Position numbers and translations under genes: made by a program. Under the pieces are notes generated by a model. That model did not search any database, was not told the DNA's origin, and saw nothing but the letters and a program-made list of their open reading frames with translations. A DNA stretch of 64,000 nucleotides, taken from the NCBI GenBank assembly GCA_964523795.1, contig CAZGAO010000010.1, forward strand, positions 18,965-82,964. The letters are read 5' to 3'. This document shows positions 17,430 to 25,177 of the stretch, piece after piece. Source of the DNA: SABY01 sp964523795 (GTDB lineage Bacteria; Bacteroidota; Bacteroidia; Bacteroidales; 4484-276). The first letter of the stretch is position 1. Every line of letters starts with the position of its first letter.

Positions 17430-18437
17430 ATGGAAAACAGTGTTTTTGTAGTTATTGCCATAGGTATAGCATCACTTTTTGGCTTGTGGATAATCTTTTA
17501 TTTTATCCCTGTCGGCTTGTGGTTTTCAGCTCTGGTATCAGGAGTTCGGATTTCGCTGATTCAGTTGGTGCTCATGCGCTGGCGCAAAATCAAGCCGCCG
17601 GTTATTGTCAACAGTTTAATCGCTGCCACCAAGGCAGGCTTGCACCTCAATCGCAACGATCTTGAGGCGCACTATCTGGCCGGAGGCCATGTGCAAGCCG
17701 TAGTTAATGCGCTTATCTCTGCCGATAAAGCCAATATAGAACTCGATTTTAAATCGGCAACAGCTATCGACCTGGCTGGTCGTAATGTGCTGGAAGCGGT
17801 GCAGATGTCGGTTAACCCGCGAGTGATCAATACCCCGCCGGTAGCTGCTGTAGCCAAAGATGGTATTCAGCTTATTGCCAAAGCGCGGGTTACCGTTAGA
17901 GCCAACATCAAGCAGCTTGTGGGTGGTGCCGGCGAAGAAACTATTCTGGCCAGGGTAGGCGAGGGGGTTGTTTCCTCGATCGGATCGGCCGATTCACACA
18001 AAAGGGTACTCGAGAATCCGGATTCTATTTCGCGCACGGTGCTCGAAAAAGGCCTCGACTCAGGTACCGCTTTCGAGATATTATCCATCGATATTGCCGA
18101 TATCGACGTGGGTAAAAATATTGGTGCCGTTTTGCAGATGGATCAGGCCAATGCCGATAAAAACATCGCCCAGGCCAAAGCCGAAGAAAGACGCGCGATG
18201 GCTATTGCCGCCGAACAGGAAAACAAGGCCAAGGCGCAACAGGCGCGTGCCAACGTTATCCAGGCCGAAGCTGAAATACCAAAAGCCATTGCCGAAGCCT
18301 TCCGCAACGGACAACTCGGCATTATGGATTATTATAAATTTGAAAATATCAAGGCCGATACCAAAATGAGAGAGTCTATTTCGGCACCTCCGGAATCGCC
18401 GCGTCATAAAGGCGATCAATTGGGAAATTCAAAATAG
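17430..18437 (+). CDS. floA: Flotillin-like protein FloA
   Basis: 335 residues, the usual FloA length. An N-terminal membrane-inserting hydrophobic region (about 5-45) is followed by an SPFH/band-7-like domain (VNSLIAATKAGL, LEAHYLAGGHV) and an Ala/Glu-rich coiled coil (about 235-300; KAEERRAMAIAAEQ). It scaffolds membrane microdomains. Last gene of the clpS-nfeD-floA unit, ended by the terminator at 18461. Confidence 0.93.
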   Translation: MENSVFVVIAIGIASLFGLWIIFYFIPVGLWFSALVSGVRISLIQLVLMRWRKIKPPVIVNSLIAATKAGLHLNRNDLEAHYLAGGHVQAVVNALISADKANIELDFKSATAIDLAGRNVLEAVQMSVNPRVINTPPVAAVAKDGIQLIAKARVTVRANIKQLVGGAGEETILARVGEGVVSSIGSADSHKRVLENPDSISRTVLEKGLDSGTAFEILSIDIADIDVGKNIGAVLQMDQANADKNIAQAKAEERRAMAIAAEQENKAKAQQARANVIQAEAEIPKAIAEAFRNGQLGIMDYYKFENIKADTKMRESISAPPESPRHKGDQLGNSK

Positions 18438-18460
18438 ATTCGTTTTAATAGTTAAAAAAA

Positions 18461-18488
18461 AACCCGGAGTATTCGCTCCGGGTTTTTT
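18461..18488 (+). terminator. Terminator after floA
   Basis: Stem AACCCGGAG / CTCCGGGTT followed by seven T. Confidence 0.88.
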
Positions 18489-18653
18489 TATGTACGAACG
18501 ATTACGCACAGGGCGTGTACACAATCGAACATAGCATGTCTTACATCTACTTACTTCGATTTTTAAAGCATTGATAAAAATAGCTTTATGTGCATTGGCA
18601 TAATAACTGATTCACGGCAGAAAAGCATAAACGAATTTTTTACAACGAAAAGC

Positions 18654-19370
18654 ATGAGTATAATCCGCCTTAAAGATATTAACAAAACCTACGTTACCGG
18701 AGCTAACCGTCTTCATGTTTTAAAAGGCATCGACCTCGATATCGAAGCGGGGGAAATGGTGTCGATTATGGGCTCATCAGGCTCAGGCAAGTCAACCCTG
18801 CTTAATGTTATCGGGCTTTTGGATAATCACGATAGTGGCAGTTATTTTTTGGACAACCACGAGATTAAAAATCTAAACGAAACCAAGGCAGCGCAATATC
18901 GCAACAGTTTGATCGGTTTTGTGTTTCAGTCGTTTAATTTGATATCCTTCAAAAATGCACTCGAAAATGTGGCCATGCCTTTGTACTACCAGAAAGTGAG
19001 TCGCAAAAAGCGCAATGTGATAGCCATGGAATATCTAGATAGGATGGGCTTGCGCGAGTGGGCCGATCACAATCCCAACGCCTTGTCGGGCGGACAAAAG
19101 CAGCGCATTGCTATTGCACGTGCGCTGGTTGCCAAGCCCAAGGTGATCCTTGCCGATGAACCCACCGGTGCCCTCGATTCGCAAACCTCGCACGAGGTGA
19201 TGGATATTTTCAAGGAGATCAATCAATCGGGAATTACCATTCTTATCGTTACCCACGAAAATGATATCGCCCATCGCACCAGCCGCATTATCAGGCTTAA
19301 CGATGGCATTATTGCTTCGAATGTGACGAATGGAAAACTTCATGCCCAGCCTCAAATCCAAATTGCATAG
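18654..19370 (+). CDS. ABC transporter ATP-binding protein, MacB/LolD type
   Basis: 238 residues from MSIIRLKD. Walker A is GSSGSGKSTLLN, Q-loop FVFQSFNLI, signature LSGGQKQRIAIARAL, Walker B VILADEPTGALD, H-loop THEND. An upstream in-frame ATG at 18588 would add 22 residues with no homology and is rejected. It powers the two permeases that follow (first gap 3 bp). LolD-like ATPases drive outer-membrane lipoprotein release or MacAB-type efflux. Confidence 0.93.
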   Translation: MSIIRLKDINKTYVTGANRLHVLKGIDLDIEAGEMVSIMGSSGSGKSTLLNVIGLLDNHDSGSYFLDNHEIKNLNETKAAQYRNSLIGFVFQSFNLISFKNALENVAMPLYYQKVSRKKRNVIAMEYLDRMGLREWADHNPNALSGGQKQRIAIARALVAKPKVILADEPTGALDSQTSHEVMDIFKEINQSGITILIVTHENDIAHRTSRIIRLNDGIIASNVTNGKLHAQPQIQIA

Positions 19371-19373
19371 CCC

Positions 19374-20603
19374 ATGTTTGATCTGGATAAATGGCAGGAG
19401 ATTTTTAGTACCATCAGCAAAAATAAGCTGCGTACTTTTTTAACGGGTTTCAGTGTAGCCTGGGGTATTTTTATGCTGATTGTGCTGCTGGGTTCGGGCT
19501 ACGGCCTCGAGAATGGCGTAAAACGTGAGTTTGAAGGCGATGCAGTAAATTATATTTCCATCAATAGCGGCATCACCAGCCTGCCTTATCAGGGGATGAA
19601 AGCAGGAAGGTTTTTGCGTTTTGAAAACGATGATAAAACCCTGCTCGGAAATATTGATGATGTGGATAAAAGCTCTTCACGGAATTTCGTTTTCAACGGA
19701 CAGAATCTTTCTTACAAAAATGAATACGGCTCCTTCGATATTTTCGCCATCACACCCGAATACTATTACGTTGAATCGCTCGAAATAAGCAATGGCAGAT
19801 ACGTAAACGACTACGATTTGCAGCATTTTCGCAAAGTGGTTGTATTGGGCAAGGTGGTCAAGGAAGCCCTCTTCAAGCAGATGGAACCTGTGGGTGAATT
19901 CATCAAAATAAATGGCGTTCCATTTATGGTGGTTGGATGGTTTGACGATCCGGGCGGCGACCGCGATGTTTCGCGCGTTTATATTCCGCTAACCACCGCT
20001 CAGCGCGTTTTTAATATGGGCAATACCATTCGAAATGTGTGCCTGATGCTTGATGATCCAAGTACCAGTGCTAGCTTGCAGGTATTGGATAAGGCCAGGG
20101 GCGCACTTTCGCAAAAATATAAATTCAACCCGGACGACCCGCGAGCCTTGTTTGTTTTTAATTCGATCGAAAATTTCCAGCAATTTATTGATCTCTTTGC
20201 TGGTATCCGCGTGTTTATCTGGATTATTGGCATAGGCACCATTATCGCCGGCATTGTTGGCGTAAGCAATATTATGATGATTGTGGTAAAAGAGCGCACC
20301 AAAGAAATTGGTATTCGCAAGTCGATGGGAGCCACCCCCTGGTCGGTTGTGAGTTTGATTTTGCAGGAGTCGGTGTTGATCACCGCTGTTGCCGGATATA
20401 TCGGCCTGGTGCTGGGTGTTGGCCTGCTGGAGTTGGTTGCGTCCTTCCTACCGGCTACCGATTATTTTGCCAATCCTGAGGTGGATTTCAAAATAGCCCT
20501 GGGTGCTACTGCAATTCTGATTATGGCCGGAGCCATTGCAGGCTTTGTGCCTGCACGCCGGGCCGCAGCCATTAAACCCGTTGATGCACTTAGAGACGAA
20601 TAA
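19374..20603 (+). CDS. MacB-like ABC transporter permease 1
   Basis: 409 residues in the MacB arrangement: one N-terminal membrane helix (about 20-45, AWGIFMLIVLLGSGYG), a MacB periplasmic core domain (about 50-260) and three C-terminal helices. The FtsX-type signature is GVSNIMMIVVKERTKEIGIRKSMGA. It ends in PARRAAAIKPVDALRDE. Mechanotransmission permeases of this type move substrates in the periplasm without a classical channel. It shares its architecture with permease 2 and probably forms a heterodimer with it. Confidence 0.92.
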   Translation: MFDLDKWQEIFSTISKNKLRTFLTGFSVAWGIFMLIVLLGSGYGLENGVKREFEGDAVNYISINSGITSLPYQGMKAGRFLRFENDDKTLLGNIDDVDKSSSRNFVFNGQNLSYKNEYGSFDIFAITPEYYYVESLEISNGRYVNDYDLQHFRKVVVLGKVVKEALFKQMEPVGEFIKINGVPFMVVGWFDDPGGDRDVSRVYIPLTTAQRVFNMGNTIRNVCLMLDDPSTSASLQVLDKARGALSQKYKFNPDDPRALFVFNSIENFQQFIDLFAGIRVFIWIIGIGTIIAGIVGVSNIMMIVVKERTKEIGIRKSMGATPWSVVSLILQESVLITAVAGYIGLVLGVGLLELVASFLPATDYFANPEVDFKIALGATAILIMAGAIAGFVPARRAAAIKPVDALRDE

Positions 20604-20701
20604 TTGCAATAATGATAAGCAAAAACTCCATATCCCGAATGTTACCTTCCGATTGCGACATGGGTTGCCGGAATTATCGAAACAGTAAAAATTAATAAGC
20701 C

Positions 20702-21970
20702 ATGCGATTTTTTGATGCCGATAGTTGGAAAGAGATTTTTAGCACCCTGCGAAAAAATAAGTTACGTACTTTTTTCACAGCCTTCGGTGTGTTTTGGGGA
20801 ATATTTATGCTGATTGTAATGCTTGGCTCGGGTACGGGTTTGCGAAATGGCGTTAGCATGGGCATGGGCGATATGGCTACCAACAGCATGTTTGTGTGGA
20901 CGCAGCGCACTACCCTGCCTTACAAAGGCCTGCCCCGGGGGCGTTTTTACAATTTTAAAAATAGCGACACCCAGGCCATGCTCGACAATATCCCCGAAAT
21001 CGAATACATTGCCCCACGAATCCAGGGCTTTAACCGGGATGGAAATAATAATGTGGTGAGGGGCGAGCGTGCCGCCAATTTCAGAATTCAGGGCGATTAT
21101 CCGGCCTACAACCTTATCGATCCCATGGAGATGATAAAGGGGCGTTTTATTAATAATCTCGATATTGATGGTTATCGCAAAAATGTGATCATCGCACAGC
21201 GCGTTTACGAGGAAATGTTCGACCCGGGCGAAGACCCCATTGGTAAATATCTGCGGATAAGCGGAGTTTGGTTTAAGATTGTAGGTTGGTGCAAGTCCAA
21301 GAAAAACGACCGCCAGGCCGAAAACGAAAATCAACAAATATTTATGCCTTTTACCACCTTGCAACGCACTTACAACCTGGGCGATATCGTAGGATGGTAT
21401 TCGATAACAGCCAAAGAAAATACGCCTGTTTCGCTTTTGGAGACCAAGGTAAAAGCCCTGCTTAAAAAATGTCATCGCATTGCTCCTGAAGATGACCGCG
21501 CTATTGGCTCGGCAAATGTGGAAGAGGAATTCAAAAAAATGACCAATCTTTTTCGGGGTATTAATGTGCTGATATGGATTGTGGGATTAGGAACCCTGCT
21601 TGCCGGAGTGGTGGGCGTTAGCAATATTATGATGATCATCGTAAAAGAACGGACACAGGAAATCGGGATACAGCGTGCCATCGGTGCAACGCCCCTGGCC
21701 ATTATGACGCAAATTGTTACCGAATCCGTTTTTTTAACTGCCCTGGCCGGATACATCGGACTTGTTTTTGGCGTGGTAATAATCGAATTGGTTAATTACT
21801 TTCTCGAGAGTTCGGGTGCTGCCACTGGAATGTTTAGCAAACCAACCGTAGATTTTGGAGTAGCTGTCAAAGCCCTGCTTATTCTTGTAATTAGTGGTGC
21901 CGTGGCCGGGATGATTCCTGCGCGGCGAGCCGTGAGTATAAAACCCATCGATGCCTTGCGCGATGAATAG
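20702..21970 (+). CDS. MacB-like ABC transporter permease 2
   Basis: 422 residues, paralogue of the preceding permease. Shared blocks include KNKLRTFFTAFGVFWGIFML at the N-terminus, GVSNIMMIIVKERTQEIGI, and the C-terminal RRAVSIKPIDALRDE. The periplasmic core differs more than the helices, as expected for two non-identical subunits. It lies 98 bp after permease 1 and 33 bp before the adaptor gene. Confidence 0.92.
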   Translation: MRFFDADSWKEIFSTLRKNKLRTFFTAFGVFWGIFMLIVMLGSGTGLRNGVSMGMGDMATNSMFVWTQRTTLPYKGLPRGRFYNFKNSDTQAMLDNIPEIEYIAPRIQGFNRDGNNNVVRGERAANFRIQGDYPAYNLIDPMEMIKGRFINNLDIDGYRKNVIIAQRVYEEMFDPGEDPIGKYLRISGVWFKIVGWCKSKKNDRQAENENQQIFMPFTTLQRTYNLGDIVGWYSITAKENTPVSLLETKVKALLKKCHRIAPEDDRAIGSANVEEEFKKMTNLFRGINVLIWIVGLGTLLAGVVGVSNIMMIIVKERTQEIGIQRAIGATPLAIMTQIVTESVFLTALAGYIGLVFGVVIIELVNYFLESSGAATGMFSKPTVDFGVAVKALLILVISGAVAGMIPARRAVSIKPIDALRDE

Positions 21971-22003
21971 TTGTATTGAATTTTAAATATTAAAAAAGAA
22001 AAT

Positions 22004-23092
22004 ATGAAGACCTTTTTCAAAATTTTTGTTGGGATTATTTTGTTGGCTGTATTTGCTTACACCTTGTATTATTTGTACGAAAAATCGCAATCCAAGCCCG
22101 TTGTTTACACCACGGTTTCCCCCTATACCGAGACCATCATTAAAAAAACTGTGGCCACCGGCGCGATAGTGCCGCGCAAAGAAATTGCGATAAAACCTAT
22201 GGTTTCTGGTATTATCGAAGCCTTGTATGTTGAAGCCGGTGATAAAGTTAAAAAGGGCGATTTGATCGCTAAGGTGCGGATTATCCCCAATATGCTCAAT
22301 TTGAACAACGCTGAATCGAGACTGGAACAGGCCAAAATTGCGCTAAGCAATGCCGAGGCCGATCACAAGCGACAGAAGGAATTGTACGATAACGATGTTA
22401 TTGCAGCTTCCGAATACGAAGATGCCGACCTCGCTTTCAGACAGGCTAAACAGGAAGTACTGGCTGCCGAGAATAATTTGCAACTCATTCGCGTGGGGCA
22501 GACCAAAACCACTGGCGAAACCACCAATACGCTTATCCGCGCTACCATCGAGGGTATGGTGCTGGATGTGCCTGTGGAAGAGGGCAACTCGGTAATCGAG
22601 GCCAATACTTTTAACGAGGGAACTACCATTGCCAATGTGGCCGATATGGGCGAAATGGTTTTCGAAGGCAAGGTGGACGAAACCGAAGTAGGGAAAATTA
22701 GCGAGGGCATGGAGCTGATACTTACCATTGGAGCCATCGAAAATGTGCGTTTTGCCGCAATACTCGAACATATCTCACCCAAGGGAATCGAAGAAAACGG
22801 AGCCATTCAGTTCGAGATCAAGGCAGATGTTAAACTGCAATCCGATCGTTTTGTACGCGCCGGCTACAGTGCCAATGCCGACATTGTGCTCGATCGTGCC
22901 GATTCGGTGCTGGCTATCCCTGAGAGTCTGCTCAATTTTGAAGGTGATTCGGTGTTTGTTGAAATTGAAACCCAGGCGCAGGTCTTCGAGAAGCGTTATA
23001 TAAAAACCGGCTTGTCCGATGGCATAAACATCCAGGTTACCGATGGCCTTGGGCTTGAGGATAGAATTAAGAGTGGCACTGCGCCCTTATAA
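22004..23092 (+). CDS. HlyD/MacA-type periplasmic adaptor (membrane fusion protein)
   Basis: 362 residues. An N-terminal membrane anchor (FFKIFVGIILLAVFAYTLYYL) is followed by a lipoyl half-motif (ISGIIEAL-like VSGIIEALYVEAGDKVKKGD), an alpha-hairpin (about 105-165) and beta-barrel domains (GMVLDVPVEEGNSV, FAAILEHISPKG). It links the ABC permeases to an outer-membrane channel. No TolC-type gene is in the operon. Confidence 0.92.
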   Translation: MKTFFKIFVGIILLAVFAYTLYYLYEKSQSKPVVYTTVSPYTETIIKKTVATGAIVPRKEIAIKPMVSGIIEALYVEAGDKVKKGDLIAKVRIIPNMLNLNNAESRLEQAKIALSNAEADHKRQKELYDNDVIAASEYEDADLAFRQAKQEVLAAENNLQLIRVGQTKTTGETTNTLIRATIEGMVLDVPVEEGNSVIEANTFNEGTTIANVADMGEMVFEGKVDETEVGKISEGMELILTIGAIENVRFAAILEHISPKGIEENGAIQFEIKADVKLQSDRFVRAGYSANADIVLDRADSVLAIPESLLNFEGDSVFVEIETQAQVFEKRYIKTGLSDGINIQVTDGLGLEDRIKSGTAPL

Positions 23093-23138
23093 TTTTGAAA
23101 GCCTTAGAGCCTATGGTGTTATGTCATATTTTGTGCAG

Positions 23139-23282
23139 TTATTTAATTATCAGCATATCTAATATCTTTTCCCTTAGTGGTTGTAGCTCAGTTTCAATTG
23201 TATCCCAAATAAATTCATAAATATTATCAATAGCCTCAATCATATGATTAAGCCTTTCTTTATCCCTTAGCTTTTCTCTCAT
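23139..23282 (-). pseudogene. Remnant of a HEPN (DUF86-type) toxin with internal deletion
   Basis: A 47-codon frame that starts inside the end of the MNT gene (overlap about 23 nt), the normal HEPN position. Residues 1-24 (MREKLRDKERLNHMIEAIDN plus IYEF) match the N-terminus of DUF86-type HEPN proteins, and residues 25-47 (IWDTIETELQPLREKI) match their C-terminus. The roughly 60-residue middle with the RxxxxH/Y RNase-type motif is absent, joined in frame. The remaining peptide should be catalytically dead. Confidence 0.85.
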
Positions 23283-23562
23283 AAATCAGGATTTTGTCAT
23301 TTTCTGCACTGCTAACGGCAAATGGTTTAAGTTGACCATTCTCAACTAAATCTACCTTTTTACCGGTTAAAGCCTGCAAATCATTAATAATATGAACATA
23401 TTTAAACAAAGTGATTTTGGTTTCTGGACTAAAATTGACCAATATGTCTAAGTCACTTTTCTTATTCTCTTGCGAACGAGCATGAGAACCAAATACCCAA
23501 GCCTTTTCTACGGGTTGGCTTGCGAAATAATTTGACAATCTACTTGCTATCATTCTGTTCAT
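23260..23562 (-). CDS. MNT-type nucleotidyltransferase antitoxin
   Basis: 100 residues from MNRMIASRL (10 upstream residues are possible). Minimal nucleotidyltransferase fold with AWVFGSHARSQ and DLDILVNF giving the GSxxR and DxD motifs, and KVDLVENGQLK. MNT proteins neutralise HEPN toxins, by AMPylation in characterised pairs. The partner reading frame overlaps its stop but is a deletion remnant. Confidence 0.9.
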   Translation of the reverse strand: MNRMIASRLSNYFASQPVEKAWVFGSHARSQENKKSDLDILVNFSPETKITLFKYVHIINDLQALTGKKVDLVENGQLKPFAVSSAENDKILIYERKAKG

Positions 23563-23752
23563 AGCCCTTTTTTGCAAATTTAGTAAAATCAAAGCACGAA
23601 GGTGTGATCGCAGTCAAAAAATTGCTTATGGTTTGCGCTATGATCTTTTTCGTTTTCAATAATTTTCTTGTAGACTACTTTTGACTAAAGATTTATTGAA
23701 AATAGTGATTATTGTTGAACAGATAGTGCAGTTCTTCATTCGTCATTTTTTT

Positions 23753-23760
23753 TACCTTTG
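23753..23760 (+). promoter_or_regulatory. TAnnTTTG box of the GlmU-like gene
   Basis: TACCTTTG, 57 bp before the ATG at 23817. Confidence 0.55.
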
Positions 23761-23816
23761 TATTCTTGTTATTTAGCAAATCATTCAATAACCATCATAA
23801 TAAGATTACAAAGACT

Positions 23817-25004
23817 ATGAATTTTATCCTCTTCGACGATTACTCGCGCGATCATTTACTACCACTCACTTTTACCCGCCCCATTGCCGACATTCGGGTG
23901 GGCATTCTTACCATTCGCGAAAAATGGGAAAAGCTACTCAAAGTGAAAACCTCAACATTAAGCGAAAGCTACCTCGCGCTTAAATATCCCATCAAAAAAG
24001 AAAAGGACACCATATTAATTAATGGCTCGGTGATTCCCGATGCTAAATTGGTAAAACAGATAATGAGCCTGGGTGAAAATGAATCGCTGGTTTGTACTGA
24101 TAAGATTATAGCCCAGCATATCGATGTATCCAGCCTTGAAAAAAATACTGATGTCGAAGAGGGCAACACTATCCGCTTGGAGCGCGAAACCCCAGTACAA
24201 AAAATCGAATACCCCTGGGATATCTTCTCGAAAAATGATACCGCCCTCCGCGCCGATTTCGACTTAATTACCAAAGGGCGAAAAAGTCAAAAACCGGACG
24301 CATCTAACACCATTATTGGCAAGGGCAAACTGTTTATCGAGCAAGGGGCAAAGGTATTCGGAGCTACCTTGAATACCGAAACAGGCCCCATTTATATTGG
24401 CAAAGATGCCGAAGTAATGGAAGGTGTTTTGATACGAGGCCCTTTCGCGCTTTGCGAAAAGTCAAAAGTAAAAATGGGAGCTAAAATTTACGGAGCTACC
24501 ACCATTGGCCCGGGGTGCAAGGTGGGTGGCGAACTGAACAACGTGGTTTTTTTGGGCTTTTCCAATAAGGCGCACGATGGCTTTATGGGCAACTCGGTAA
24601 TTGGCGAATGGTGCAACCTGGGTGCTGACACCAACACCTCCAACCTAAAAAATACCTACGATGAGGTGCGGGTGTGGAATTATCCTAACCAGCATTTTAT
24701 TCCAACGGGCTTGCAGTTTTGCGGACTTATCATGGGCGACCACTCCAAGTGTGGCATCAATACGATGTTCAACACCGGAACGGTGATTGGCGTAAGTGTT
24801 AATGTATTCGGTTCCGGATTTCAGCGCAATTTTATCCCCTCTTTTTCGTGGGGCGGTACTTCGGGTTTTCGCGATTACAATCTCGACAAAGCCATGCTTG
24901 TAGCCAGCAAAGTATTGCGCCGCAGGGATATGGAATTTACCGATGCCGACAAAAAAATCTTTCAACATATCAAAGCTCAGGCTGATTCATCCCGCAGGTA
25001 CTAA
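23817..25004 (+). CDS. GlmU-family sugar nucleotidyltransferase-like protein
   Basis: 395 residues from MNFILFDDYSRD. The N-terminal half resembles a nucleotidyltransferase fold but lacks a clear GxGTRM motif (it begins FDDYSRDHLLPLTFTRPIAD). The C-terminal half is a left-handed beta-helix of hexapeptide repeats (GKGKLFIEQGAKV, IGKDAEVMEGVLI, KMGAKIYGATTIG). It is a Bacteroidetes GlmU-like family, probably in cell-wall or surface-sugar metabolism; the substrate is unknown. The earlier in-frame start at 23766 is less likely because of its proximity to the promoter box. Confidence 0.85.
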   Translation: MNFILFDDYSRDHLLPLTFTRPIADIRVGILTIREKWEKLLKVKTSTLSESYLALKYPIKKEKDTILINGSVIPDAKLVKQIMSLGENESLVCTDKIIAQHIDVSSLEKNTDVEEGNTIRLERETPVQKIEYPWDIFSKNDTALRADFDLITKGRKSQKPDASNTIIGKGKLFIEQGAKVFGATLNTETGPIYIGKDAEVMEGVLIRGPFALCEKSKVKMGAKIYGATTIGPGCKVGGELNNVVFLGFSNKAHDGFMGNSVIGEWCNLGADTNTSNLKNTYDEVRVWNYPNQHFIPTGLQFCGLIMGDHSKCGINTMFNTGTVIGVSVNVFGSGFQRNFIPSFSWGGTSGFRDYNLDKAMLVASKVLRRRDMEFTDADKKIFQHIKAQADSSRRY

Positions 25005-25177
25005 TAGGTTTGGAATGTTAATTGCTAAACGGGTCAACTGATTAAACAGAACAGGAATCATTAATTTATAAATCACAAAATATCAACTTGTTGGGCTTTT
25101 GAATTGCGGATCATTTTTTACCCGTGGCTCTACTATGCATAATTACCCTGACAACTTGGCGCAAGAATAGCAAATAC

